From positions 1 to 43,109 of the forward strand of contig CASGBM010000003.1 in NCBI GenBank assembly GCA_949299615.1: DNA of 43,109 nt, written 5' to 3'. This DNA comes from an uncultured Eubacteriales bacterium. Its GTDB lineage: Bacteria; Bacillota; Clostridia; UBA1381; UBA9506. Position numbers and translations under genes: made by a program. Each line of letters begins with the position of its first letter. The stretch's first letter is position 1. This document shows, piece by piece, positions 34,158 to 42,268 of the stretch. The notes beneath the pieces were generated by a model. That model worked only from the letters and a program-made list of their open reading frames with translations, was not told the DNA's origin and made no database searches.

Positions 34158-34803
34158 GTTCGTCTTGCTCCTTCTGTTTTTGAATCATTTTTTCCAAACG
34201 ATCCAGTTTGGCATCGAGTGCGCACAACTGCTGCGCAACCGGATCGGGAACGTGAATCTGGTCAAGCGCCTGCGGACCCACACGCTGGTCATTAATTTTC
34301 ACAACACGCGCCGGTACGCCGACACAAGTGGAATTGTCAGGAACTTCGCTTAAGACCACGGCGTTTGATGCAATTTTAGAATTGTCTCCCACGCGAAACG
34401 GTCCCAGCACCTTTGCTCCGCAGCCGATCATGACATTGTTGCCAATGGTAGGATGCCGTTTTCCGGTTTCTTTTCCGGTTCCGCCCAGCGTGACTCCCTG
34501 ATAAATGGTCACATTGTCGCCAATTTCTGTTGTTTCGCCAATGACCACGCCCATGCCGTGGTCAATAAACAAACCTCTGCCTATTTTGGCGCCGGGATGG
34601 ATTTCAATTCCCGTCCAAAAGCGGCAGCATTGGGAAACATAGCGCGCAAGGGAAAACCGTTTGTGTTTATACAGCCAGTGCGAAAGCTTGTACCAACAGA
34701 CTGCATGGAAACCGGAATACATAAAAATAATTTCAAACGCGTTTCTTGCAGCAGGGTCGCGGTCTTTAATCGCTCGGACCTCTTCTTTGATAAAACGGAA
34801 CAA
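34144..34803 (-). CDS. cysE: Serine O-acetyltransferase
   Basis: A 219-residue left-handed beta-helix enzyme making O-acetylserine from serine and acetyl-CoA, the first step of cysteine synthesis. The N-terminus [20 protein letters not shown] is typical of the Firmicutes form. Hexapeptide repeats run from [11 protein letters not shown] through [33 protein letters not shown] contains the catalytic His. The start is TTG 34803, right after AGGAGTGGGAGC. An acidic-basic coiled tail ([18 protein letters not shown]) ends the protein. Its promoter is at 34837-34865. Confidence 0.95.
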   Translation of the reverse strand: MFRFIKEEVRAIKDRDPAARNAFEIIFMYSGFHAVCWYKLSHWLYKHKRFSLARYVSQCCRFWTGIEIHPGAKIGRGLFIDHGMGVVIGETTEIGDNVTIYQGVTLGGTGKETGKRHPTIGNNVMIGCGAKVLGPFRVGDNSKIASNAVVLSEVPDNSTCVGVPARVVKINDQRVGPQALDQIHVPDPVAQQLCALDAKLDRLEKMIQKQKEQDEHENI

Positions 34804-34836
34804 GCTCCCACTCCTTTCAAATTTTATACCAGTAAT

Positions 34837-34865
34837 ATTATAGTATGAAAACACAAAAAATGCAA
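34837..34865 (-). promoter_or_regulatory. Promoter of the cysE-cysS operon
   Basis: On the minus strand, TTGCAT (34860-34865) and TATAAT (34837-34842) are 17 bases apart. The leader is under 30 bases, so no T-box fits. Confidence 0.82.
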
Positions 34866-34964
34866 CTGGCACATTTACAGAAATTTCATTTTCAAACGAC
34901 AGTCATACAGGCGCAATCAACAGAAAACGAAAAGCAGGGGAAGTAACAGCCTGCCCTTGCCCGT

Positions 34965-34991
34965 AAAAAACCTCCGGGAATGTCCCGGAGG
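34965..34991 (-). terminator. Terminator of the cytidylate-kinase-like gene
   Basis: Nine-pair stem CCTCCGGGA (34971-34979) with TCCCGGAGG (34983-34991), three-base loop, followed on the minus strand by six T. It lies 28 bases after the stop codon. Confidence 0.92.
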
Positions 34992-35018
34992 TAAAATGTT
35001 CAATACACTATGGCAATT

Positions 35019-35636
35019 TTAGAGATGCTCAATAACGGCTTTTAAAGCGCTGATTGATCCCTCGATTCCCAACAGGGAACTGTCGAGGGAGAGATGATAA
35101 TTTTTCGCTTCGCCCCATTTTTGACCGGAATAATAATTATAAAAATTTGCCCGTTTTTTATCCGTTTTATGAATGACATCTTCGGCTTTTTCCTGCGCTA
35201 CGTCATATTTACTGACGGCGCGTTTGATTCGCTCCGGCATGGGGGCATGAATAAACAGGTTGACGCAGTCGGTGCGGTTACGCAAAATATAGTCTGCACA
35301 ACGGCCGACAATGACGCAAGAACCTTCCTGTGCCAATTCTTTAATGACATCGGATTGTACTTGAAATAATGTTTCATTAATTGAGAGGGGAGGCACACCG
35401 GTCATTCCGGCAGTAGGTGCATATGCGCCCAAAACCAAAGAATACAAAAGGCTGTTGGCTGCCTGCTCATCAACATTTTCAAACATGGTTTCGCTCAGAC
35501 CGCTCTTCTTGGCAGAAGCAACGATCAGCTCTTTATCATAAAATGGAATGTCAAATTGTTCGGCAAGACCCCGGCCAATCTCCCGACCGCCGCTGCCAAA
35601 TTGCCGTCCGATGGTTATGACCATATGTTTTTTCAT
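35019..35636 (-). CDS. Cytidylate-kinase-like protein (PF13189)
   Basis: A 205-residue P-loop protein. The phosphate loop ITIGRQFGSGGREIG near the N-terminus differs from classical Cmk but is the standard form of the cytidylate kinase-like family. FYDKELIVASAKKSGLS and VIVGRCADYIL follow, as in that family. The substrate is not established for this branch. A nucleoside monophosphate is likely. ATG 35636 lies eight bases after AAAGGCGG. It stands alone, with a promoter at 35686-35714 and its own terminator. Confidence 0.85.
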   Translation of the reverse strand: MKKHMVITIGRQFGSGGREIGRGLAEQFDIPFYDKELIVASAKKSGLSETMFENVDEQAANSLLYSLVLGAYAPTAGMTGVPPLSINETLFQVQSDVIKELAQEGSCVIVGRCADYILRNRTDCVNLFIHAPMPERIKRAVSKYDVAQEKAEDVIHKTDKKRANFYNYYSGQKWGEAKNYHLSLDSSLLGIEGSISALKAVIEHL

Positions 35637-35685
35637 GATTTGCACCGCCTTTCCATATGCTGTTTGAATTCGTTCCGTTACCTAT

Positions 35686-35714
35686 ATTATACACGTTTGT
35701 TGTAATTTTGTACA
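35686..35714 (-). promoter_or_regulatory. Probable promoter of the cytidylate-kinase-like gene
   Basis: On the minus strand, TGTACA (35709-35714, four of six consensus bases) and a perfect TATAAT (35686-35691) are 17 bases apart. Confidence 0.55.
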
Positions 35715-35761
35715 GTATTTTTTGTAAATATATGAAAAGTAAAAAATATTTGGAAAAACTA

Positions 35762-35790
35762 TTGACTTTTGTAAAAGAACAAGATACAAT
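35762..35790 (+). promoter_or_regulatory. Promoter of the LacI-type regulator and catabolic cluster
   Basis: TTGACT (35762-35767) and TACAAT (35785-35790) are 17 bases apart. A palindrome lies just downstream, so the promoter is probably repressed by the regulator it expresses. Confidence 0.78.
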
Positions 35791-35795
35791 GTAAT

Positions 35796-35816
35796 CGTTT
35801 TCAGAAAACGTTTACA
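35796..35816 (+). promoter_or_regulatory. Candidate LacI-family operator
   Basis: CGTTTTC-A-GAAAACG (35796-35810) is a perfect palindrome around one central base. It overlaps a second inverted pattern, GAAAACGTTTAC (35804-35815), with the central CG usual in LacI-family sites. It lies at about +1 to +18 of the transcript, a position that would block transcription of the regulator gene and what follows. Confidence 0.65.
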
Positions 35817-35837
35817 TAAACGGGGAGGCGTTAGAAA

Positions 35838-36815
35838 ATAGGCATTAAAGATGTGGCAAAATATGCAAATGTTTCCGTGGCAACGGTATCGCGAGTCTTA
35901 AACGGGACCGGTGCGGTAGCAGATCAGACGAAGAAAGCGGTTTTGGCTGCAGCACAAAAGCTGGGATATTCTCCAAACCTTTTGGGTAAAAACCTCCGCC
36001 AGAAACAGACAAGGGTGATTTTGGTCATGCTGTCCTCCCTTGCCAACACGTTTTGTTCCAAAGTTGTGCATGGAATTGAAAAAGAAGCGGTAAAAAACGG
36101 CTATAACATTATGATTTGTGCAACGGAAGATTCCCGGAAAAGCGAGGAGACCTATTTAAATTTTGTGAGGAACAAAATGGCGGATGGCATAATTATTTTA
36201 AACAGTACGCTGACGGAAGAGGAAATGAAAGAAATTTCTTCTGCGTTTCCGGTGGTTCAGTGCAGTGAATATGTGGATACACAAACAACGCCGTATGTGT
36301 CGATTGACAATCGTGCGGCGGCGTATGATGCGGTTTCCTGTCTGATCCATAGCGGACGGAAAAAAATTGTCTATATCGGGGTTGCAAATGACCTGATCAG
36401 CTCGCGGCTCCGGCTAGAAGGATACCGAAAGGCGTTAGAAGACAACGGGATTGCATTCGATGAAAGCATGCTGCTTTTTGGCAATTATGGTTATCGGAGT
36501 GCAATGCGGGCAGTCAATAATTTTTTGAAAAAAAATATATTTTTTGATGCTGTTTTCGCTATTTCAGACCGCATGGCAGCTGGGGCAATTTCTGCTGTCC
36601 GGCAAAGCGGACGCCGGATCCCGGATGATGTGAGCGTCATTGGATTTGACAATACGGACATTACCTATATGTTTGAACCTGCCATATCTACTGTAGCACA
36701 GCCACAGAATGAAATGGGAGAGGCGGCGTTTCGCATGCTGCTGAGCAGGATGCAGGAGGAAATGCCCAAGAATATAATTTTAGACCATAAGCTGATTTTA
36801 AGAAATTCAAATTAG
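35838..36815 (+). CDS. LacI-family transcriptional regulator, apparently starting at AUA
   Basis: A repressor of about 325 residues. The N-terminal helix-turn-helix reads GIKDVAKYANVSVATVSRVLNG, and the periplasmic-binding-like sugar domain ends with DVSVIGFDNTD and FEPAISTVAQP. An in-frame TAG at 35832-35834 closes the frame just upstream, and the first canonical start (GTG 35853) would remove the start of helix one and is 24 bases from GGAGG. ATA 35838 is nine bases after GGGGAGG and gives the family-typical N-terminus. ATT 35844 is a poorer choice. It probably senses the substrate of the six genes downstream. Confidence 0.9.
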   Translation: MGIKDVAKYANVSVATVSRVLNGTGAVADQTKKAVLAAAQKLGYSPNLLGKNLRQKQTRVILVMLSSLANTFCSKVVHGIEKEAVKNGYNIMICATEDSRKSEETYLNFVRNKMADGIIILNSTLTEEEMKEISSAFPVVQCSEYVDTQTTPYVSIDNRAAAYDAVSCLIHSGRKKIVYIGVANDLISSRLRLEGYRKALEDNGIAFDESMLLFGNYGYRSAMRAVNNFLKKNIFFDAVFAISDRMAAGAISAVRQSGRRIPDDVSVIGFDNTDITYMFEPAISTVAQPQNEMGEAAFRMLLSRMQEEMPKNIILDHKLILRNSN

Positions 36816-36849
36816 GAGAAATTATTAATAATAAAAAGGAGAGGTAATC

Positions 36850-37989
36850 ATGGCAGCAGATGAAGTTTTGAGCCAGTTTAAGCAGTCGGAGGAAAAAAAG
36901 GAAATCAAATTTGATAAAAAGTTTAAAGTTGGGATTATTGGAACAGGCTGGATTGCAGAAGCCCACGTGGAAAGCTATAAAAATATGCCGGACGTGGAGA
37001 TTGTTGCAGGCGCGGACTTAATTGACGGCAAAGCAGAAAAATTTTTCAAACGTTTTGGCGTAGAAAACGTCCGCTGCTATCCAGATCACAAATCTATGCT
37101 GGAAAACGAGGAGCTGGATGCGGTCAGCGTATGCACCTACAATGCGACGCATGCGGAATGTACCATTGACGCGCTCAATAAAGGTGTGAATGTTTTGCTG
37201 GAAAAACCCATGTGTGTGACGATCGAGGAAGCGGCGGACATTATGCGAGCGGAAAAAAAGAGCGGAAAAGTGCTTACGGTCGGTTTTCAGCCGCGCGGCG
37301 ATGAAAATATGATCAAAATTAAGGAAATTGTGGAATCCGGTGTTTTAGGAAAAATTTATTATATCCAGACAGGCGGAGGACGCCGCCGCGGGATTCCGGG
37401 AAGTACTTTTATAGAAAAGAAAACGGCTGGTGTTGGCGCATTGGGCGACATTGGCTGTTATTCCCTTGACATGGTGTTAAATGCGATTGGCTATCCAAAA
37501 CCGCTGACGGTAACCGGTTATACGTCTAATTTCTTTGGAACAAGCACAGAATACTATCCGCCGGAAGACGCTAACCGGTTTGACGTAGATGATTTTGCGG
37601 CGGCGTTTATCCGTTTGGAAGGCGGAATCATCCTTGACTTTAGAATCGCATGGGCCATGCATTTAGATACCCCGGGAGATACTATTATCATGGGTACGAA
37701 AGGCAGCCTGAGAATCCCGTCGACGGAGTGTTGGAACGGGACAGTCGGCGGTCCGATGAAAATATACCATGATGTGGCAGGCAGTATGGTAGAGACAGTA
37801 ATTCCGGTGATTCCATCAAACGGCAGCCTGTTTGATAAAAAGATCCGATCTTTTCTGGATGCAATAAAAAACCATACGCCGGCACCGGTACCTACCAGCC
37901 AGATTTTGTATAACCAGGCAATTATTGATGGCATTATGAAGTCGGCGCAAGCTGGAAAAGAAATTGAGATTCAAATCCCTGAAATATAA
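36850..37989 (+). CDS. Gfo/Idh/MocA-family oxidoreductase (first of three)
   Basis: A 379-residue NAD(P)-dependent sugar oxidoreductase. The Rossmann loop VGIIGTGWIAEAH is preceded by an unusual charged extension of about 26 residues. LLEKPMC carries the conserved EKP lysine, and GALGDIGCYSLDMVL the catalytic GDIG-x-H/Y segment, here with Tyr where His is usual. The family oxidises or reduces a hydroxyl of sugars, inositols and glycosides. ATG 36850 follows AAAGGAGAGG. It lies 34 bases after the regulator gene, probably in one transcript. Confidence 0.9.
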   Translation: MAADEVLSQFKQSEEKKEIKFDKKFKVGIIGTGWIAEAHVESYKNMPDVEIVAGADLIDGKAEKFFKRFGVENVRCYPDHKSMLENEELDAVSVCTYNATHAECTIDALNKGVNVLLEKPMCVTIEEAADIMRAEKKSGKVLTVGFQPRGDENMIKIKEIVESGVLGKIYYIQTGGGRRRGIPGSTFIEKKTAGVGALGDIGCYSLDMVLNAIGYPKPLTVTGYTSNFFGTSTEYYPPEDANRFDVDDFAAAFIRLEGGIILDFRIAWAMHLDTPGDTIIMGTKGSLRIPSTECWNGTVGGPMKIYHDVAGSMVETVIPVIPSNGSLFDKKIRSFLDAIKNHTPAPVPTSQILYNQAIIDGIMKSAQAGKEIEIQIPEI

Positions 37990-38028
37990 GAGTCAAAATA
38001 AAAGTTATAATGATTGGAGCGATATATA

Positions 38029-38862
38029 ATGAAAAAATTTAAAGTGGGTTTGCAACTATATTCCATTCGCGACGATATGGAAAAAGATATGGCGGCAGCT
38101 TTGAAAAAAGTGAAAGAAATAGGCTATGACTATGTGGAGTTTGCGGGATATTTTGGACACAGCGCTGATGAAGTGCGTGCTCTTTTGGATCAAAATGGTT
38201 TGGAATGCATTTCTGTGCATCAGGTGTACGATGTATTTTTAGAAGATGAGAAAACCAATATTGACTTTTTAAAAACGATTGGAGCTAAGTTTTGCGCAGT
38301 TCCGTGGATGGGAGTGGAAAAACACGCCGGGCACGGACAGTTTGACAAAACGGTGGAAGAGTTTTTAACTGTTGGCAAGGCGCTTTTGGCAAATGGAATT
38401 CAAATGCTGTATCACAACCATGATTTTGAATTTGAAAAATATGAAGGAAAATTTTTGCTTGACTGGCTGTATGACAGTGTTCCGGCAGACCTGTTAAAAA
38501 CAGAGCTGGATACCTGCTGGGTTCGTTATGCAGGACAGGATCCGGCAGAGTATTTGAGAAAGTACACGGGAAGAAGCCCTATTGTCCACCTGAAGGATTT
38601 TGTCTGCAAACGGCTCAATGCCGGTGCGGCATATGCATTAATTGATGATGAAGGAAAAGAGCAAAAACAGGAAACAAAAGAGGACAATGGATTTGAATTT
38701 CGTCCGGTTGGTTCTGGGATGCAGGATTTTCCGGCAATTTTAAAAGCGGCGGAGGACGCGGGGGCAGATTATGTTATTGTGGAACAAGATCAGGCTCCAA
38801 CCGCAACACCGATGGAATCAGCGGCTATGAGCAGAGAGTACTTAAAATCTTTGGGCCTGTAA
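38029..38862 (+). CDS. Sugar phosphate isomerase/epimerase-like TIM barrel (first of two)
   Basis: A 277-residue barrel of the xylose-isomerase-like family (PF01261). The likely metal ligands are Glu134 in YHNHDFEFE, Asp161 in TELDTCW, His187 in VHLKDF and Glu252 in VIVEQDQ. YSIRDDMEKDMAAALKKVKEIGYDYVEFAG is the typical N-terminus. Members include IolE dehydratase, ketose 3-epimerases and the lyase-type proteins that act on 3-keto-glycosides. Between two Gfo/Idh/MocA genes, the last is an attractive guess. ATG 38029 follows GGAG at nine bases. Confidence 0.88.
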   Translation: MKKFKVGLQLYSIRDDMEKDMAAALKKVKEIGYDYVEFAGYFGHSADEVRALLDQNGLECISVHQVYDVFLEDEKTNIDFLKTIGAKFCAVPWMGVEKHAGHGQFDKTVEEFLTVGKALLANGIQMLYHNHDFEFEKYEGKFLLDWLYDSVPADLLKTELDTCWVRYAGQDPAEYLRKYTGRSPIVHLKDFVCKRLNAGAAYALIDDEGKEQKQETKEDNGFEFRPVGSGMQDFPAILKAAEDAGADYVIVEQDQAPTATPMESAAMSREYLKSLGL

Positions 38863-38913
38863 TTGTTTATACAAAATGGGAAAAATCATTTTATAGAATA
38901 AGGAGTTGTCAAT

Positions 38914-39984
38914 ATGTTAAAATTGGGAATTATCGGTTGCGGCGGAATTGCAAACGGAAAGCATTTGCCTGCCTTAAAAAAGATTCAAGAGGTAGAAATG
39001 GTTGCGTTTTGTGACATTATTGCAGAGCGTGCGGAAAAAGCGGCGCGGGAATACGGCACGAAAGATGCGCGCGTTTATACGGATTATCAGGAGATGCTGG
39101 CAAAAGAAAAATTAAATGTGGTACATGTTTTAACGCCGAATATCTCCCACGCTCCGATTTCCATTGCGGCAATGGAAGCCGGCTGCGATGTTATGTGTGA
39201 AAAACCGATGGCAAAAACTTATGAGATGGCGAAACAGATGTTAGAGGCAAGAGATCGGACTGGCAGAAAATTGACCATTGGTTATCAGAACCGGTTCCGT
39301 CAGGACAGCCTTTTCTTAAAGCGCGCCTGTGAAAATGGCGATCTGGGTGAAATTTATTATGCAAAGGCACATGCGCTCCGTAGAAGAGCAGTTCCAACGT
39401 GGGGTGTCTTTTTAGACGAAGAAGCCCAAGGCGGCGGCCCGTTAATCGATATCGGAACCCATGCGCTGGATCTTACGTTATGGTGCATGGACAATTATAA
39501 GGTAAAAAGCGTAAAAGGCGTTGTTTATAAGAAATTGGGAGACCAGACAGAAACCGGCAATGCTTGGGGCGATTGGGATCCAGAAAAATTTACGGTAGAG
39601 GACTCGGCTTTTGGATTCATCATAATGGAAAACGGCGCGACCATTGTTTTGGAAAGCAGCTGGGCAATTAATATGCTGGATACCATTGAGGCGGCAACTA
39701 CACTAGCGGGAACCAAGGCCGGTGCGGATATGAGGGACGGACTGCGGATGAACAGCGTGCAGTATGGCAAACAAGTGGTGACCAAACCAGACCTGTCCGC
39801 CGGCGGCGTGGCATTTTACGACGGAGCTTCAGCGGCTCCGGAAGACCTGGAAGCAAGACAATGGATTGACGCGGTGTTAAACGATAAAGAGCCGCTCGTA
39901 AAACCGGAACAGGCGCTTGTAGTAACGCAGATTTTGGAAGCAATTTACGAAAGCGCCCGCACAGGCAAAACCATAGAATTTTAA
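38914..39984 (+). CDS. Gfo/Idh/MocA-family oxidoreductase (second of three)
   Basis: A 356-residue NAD(P)-dependent oxidoreductase. LGIIGCGGIANGKHLPALKK is the cofactor loop, CEKPMAKT the EKP motif and GPLIDIGTHALDLTLW the DIG-x-H active-site segment with the expected histidine. The C-terminal substrate sheet is present and complete. It differs clearly from the first and third copies, so the three probably act on different positions or intermediates rather than being recent duplicates. ATG 38914 follows AAGGAG. About 51 AT-rich bases separate it from the gene before. Confidence 0.92.
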   Translation: MLKLGIIGCGGIANGKHLPALKKIQEVEMVAFCDIIAERAEKAAREYGTKDARVYTDYQEMLAKEKLNVVHVLTPNISHAPISIAAMEAGCDVMCEKPMAKTYEMAKQMLEARDRTGRKLTIGYQNRFRQDSLFLKRACENGDLGEIYYAKAHALRRRAVPTWGVFLDEEAQGGGPLIDIGTHALDLTLWCMDNYKVKSVKGVVYKKLGDQTETGNAWGDWDPEKFTVEDSAFGFIIMENGATIVLESSWAINMLDTIEAATTLAGTKAGADMRDGLRMNSVQYGKQVVTKPDLSAGGVAFYDGASAAPEDLEARQWIDAVLNDKEPLVKPEQALVVTQILEAIYESARTGKTIEF

Positions 39985-40014
39985 CGGATGATCCGACAGA
40001 GAGGAGATATTATT

Positions 40015-40980
40015 ATGAAACTGGCTGTTGTAAATTCTGTATTTACCAATCGCAGTTTGGAAGAATCCCTGAATTATTTGAGTAATTTGGGTGTTGACAG
40101 TTTAGAAGTTGGCGCAGGAGGTTATCCCGGCGACCAGCACTTAAAACCTGCGGAGTTGATTGCTCATCCGGAAAAAGCGGATGAAATGAAAAAACTGTTC
40201 GAAAAATATCATATGGATATTGCTTGTATCAGCTGCCATGGAAACCCGCTTCATCCGCAAAAAGAGATTGCACAAAGCTTTCATAACCAATTTAAAAATG
40301 CAATTTTAGCGGCAGAAATGCTGGATGTACATACCATTGTTGGATTTTCCGGCTGCCCGGGAGATTGCGAAAATTCGAAATACCCAAACTGGGTTACCTG
40401 TGCATGGCCGGAAGATTATTTGGAAATATCCAAATGGCAGTGGGAAGAGAAAGTCATTCCATATTGGAAAGAAATGGCAGACTTTGCAAAAGCGCACGGT
40501 GTGAACAAAATTGCATTTGAAATGCATCCGGGTTTTGTGGTGTATAATCCGGAAACCTGCCTGCGCCTTCGTGAGGCAGTGGGAGAGGTGATCGGCGCAA
40601 ATGTTGACCCAAGCCATCTGTATTGGCAGGGAATGGAACCGACTGCGGTGATTAAAGCGTTAAAGGGTGCAATATATCACTTCCATGCAAAAGATACAAA
40701 AATTGACCGAAGAAATACGGAGGTAAACGGCGTTTTAGATTACAAGCATTATGGAAATGTACTGGAGCGTTCGTGGGTGTTCCGTACGGTTGGATACGGT
40801 CATGGCAAAGAGGATTGGAACGACATCATCAGCACGTTAAAAGCTGTAGGCTATGACGGAGTCATCTCGATTGAACACGAGGATAGCTTAATGTCTCAAA
40901 ATGAAGGGCTGGAAAAAGCGATTGCACTTTTAAAAGAAGTGTTAATTTACCAAAACGCAGGAGAAATGTGGTGGGCATAG
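40015..40980 (+). CDS. Sugar phosphate isomerase/epimerase-like TIM barrel (second of two)
   Basis: A 321-residue xylose-isomerase-like barrel, larger than the first. The likely metal ligands are Glu169 in FEMHPG, Asp198 in NVDPSHL, His224 in HFHAKD and Glu287 in SIEHED. The insert with CISCHGNPLHP and FSGCPGDCE around residues 71-120 is seen in a subgroup found with oxidoreductase clusters. ATG 40015 follows GAGGAGA. The gene ends with TAG, immediately followed by the ATG of the third oxidoreductase, so the two are translated together. Confidence 0.9.
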   Translation: MKLAVVNSVFTNRSLEESLNYLSNLGVDSLEVGAGGYPGDQHLKPAELIAHPEKADEMKKLFEKYHMDIACISCHGNPLHPQKEIAQSFHNQFKNAILAAEMLDVHTIVGFSGCPGDCENSKYPNWVTCAWPEDYLEISKWQWEEKVIPYWKEMADFAKAHGVNKIAFEMHPGFVVYNPETCLRLREAVGEVIGANVDPSHLYWQGMEPTAVIKALKGAIYHFHAKDTKIDRRNTEVNGVLDYKHYGNVLERSWVFRTVGYGHGKEDWNDIISTLKAVGYDGVISIEHEDSLMSQNEGLEKAIALLKEVLIYQNAGEMWWA

Positions 40981-42042
40981 ATGAAAGTGTATAACTTGGG
41001 AATTATTGGTTTTGGCGGCATGGCAGGACACCATGTTAAGCAGCTGGATGAAGTGGAGCAAGTGAAGGTAAAAGGTGTGTTCGACATCAATCCGGAGCGT
41101 GTCCGGGCTGCGAAAGATTTGGGATTTGTCGGTTACTCTTCAAAAGAGGAGCTGTTTTCCGATCCTGAAATAGATATGGTTTTAGTCGCTACGACCAACG
41201 AAGCGCATAAAGAGCTTTGCATTGAGGCAATGGCTGCCGGCAAGCATGTCCTTTGCGAAAAGCCGGTTACCATGTCATCTGCGGAGTTGGAAGAAGTAAT
41301 TGCCGCTTCAAAAAAATATAACCGTGTATTTACGATTGATCAGAATCGGCGTGTGAATAAAGATTTTGTATTAATGAAGCGAAATGTAGAAGCAGGGCTT
41401 TTAGGTAAGGTTTATGTGATTGAGTCCCGAGTAGAAGGTTCGCGCGGAATGCCGAGCGGCTGGCGTACCATAAAGCGGCTGGGCGGAGGAATGATGCTTG
41501 ACTGGGGTGTGCATCTGATTGATCAGATTATGTACATGGTTCCGGAAAAAGTGACGAATGTCTTTTGTAAAATGTACAGCATAGAATATCCGGAAGTGGA
41601 TGACAACTTTCGGCTGACGATGACCTTTGAAAGCGGACTAACTGCCCACATTGAGGTTTCTACGAATAATTATATTACCCATCCGCGCTGGTATGTTTTG
41701 GGAACGCAGGGTACGCTTCAAATTGATGATTGGGATTGCAGCGGCAGGATTGTCCGCTGCATTGATAAGGAAAATCATTGGGAAGAAGAGATCGTTTATA
41801 CCAAAGCAGGGCCAACAAAAACCATGGCGCCGCGCAACCCAAATTCAACCGAAACTATATCTTTATCTGAGCCAATGGATGTTGTGGATAATTTAAATCC
41901 GGTTTATTGGCAGTTTGTGGATGCCATCGAGGGCAAAGCGGAACTTAAAATTAAGCCGGAAGAAGCCATGCGTGTGATGAAAGTTATGGAAGCTGCATTT
42001 GTATCACATGAGACACAAACGGCAGTAAAAACAAATATATAA
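40981..42042 (+). CDS. Gfo/Idh/MocA-family oxidoreductase (third of three)
   Basis: A 353-residue NAD(P)-dependent oxidoreductase. LGIIGFGGMAGHHVKQL is the cofactor loop, CEKPVTMS the EKP motif and GGGMMLDWGVHLIDQIMYM the active-site segment in the D-W-G-x-H form. This DWG-x-H version is common among enzymes acting at C3 of glycosides, but I would not claim the substrate. The ATG abuts the previous stop with no gap, and its ribosome site (GGAGAAATG) lies inside the end of that gene. Confidence 0.92.
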   Translation: MKVYNLGIIGFGGMAGHHVKQLDEVEQVKVKGVFDINPERVRAAKDLGFVGYSSKEELFSDPEIDMVLVATTNEAHKELCIEAMAAGKHVLCEKPVTMSSAELEEVIAASKKYNRVFTIDQNRRVNKDFVLMKRNVEAGLLGKVYVIESRVEGSRGMPSGWRTIKRLGGGMMLDWGVHLIDQIMYMVPEKVTNVFCKMYSIEYPEVDDNFRLTMTFESGLTAHIEVSTNNYITHPRWYVLGTQGTLQIDDWDCSGRIVRCIDKENHWEEEIVYTKAGPTKTMAPRNPNSTETISLSEPMDVVDNLNPVYWQFVDAIEGKAELKIKPEEAMRVMKVMEAAFVSHETQTAVKTNI

Positions 42043-42053
42043 GGGTGAAAAAA

Positions 42054-42100
42054 CGATATTTTGCGGCAAATACTGTAATAGGCAGTGCTTGCCGCAATCG
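42054..42100 (+). ncRNA. Structured hairpin between the third oxidoreductase and the ThuA-like gene
   Basis: TTGCGGCAA (42061-42069) pairs perfectly with TTGCCGCAA (42089-42097). Inside, ACTG pairs with CAGT. Outside, CGAT pairs with ATCG past a bulge. No T-run follows. It could protect the upstream message, weaken readthrough or be part of a leader. Confidence 0.55.
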
Positions 42101-42118
42101 TATAAAGCGGGGAATAAC

Positions 42119-42169
42119 ATGAAAATTGCATTTGATACAAGTCAAATGGAGCAGGGAGATGAGGTTTAA
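42119..42169 (+). CDS. Possible 16-residue peptide ORF
   Basis: ATG 42119 follows GCGGGGAATAAC, a fair ribosome site, and reads MKIAFDTSQMEQGDEV before TAA. It may be the remnant of a lost gene, a leader peptide or chance. No family can be recognised from 16 residues. Confidence 0.25.
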   Translation: MKIAFDTSQMEQGDEV

Positions 42170-42268
42170 CCCCAGGCGGCCTATCTTAATCTTGGTTCGT
42201 AAAGCGGGATTATACAACATTTTGAAAAGATAAAGCTAGTGTGATAGAAAGAAAGGAGTACAGCATCA

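Noticed and set aside
34804-34836. T-box leader for cysE-cysS
   Set aside because: The transcript should begin about 27 bases before cysE. No room exists for a specifier stem or antiterminator.
35019-35636. Classical cytidylate kinase (cmk)
   Set aside because: The P-loop (GRQFGSGGREIG) and overall sequence fit the cytidylate-kinase-like family rather than canonical Cmk, so no gene symbol is given.
35853-36815. GTG 35853 as the true start of the LacI-type gene
   Set aside because: It would remove conserved residues of the first DNA-binding helix, and the ribosome site is 24 bases away.
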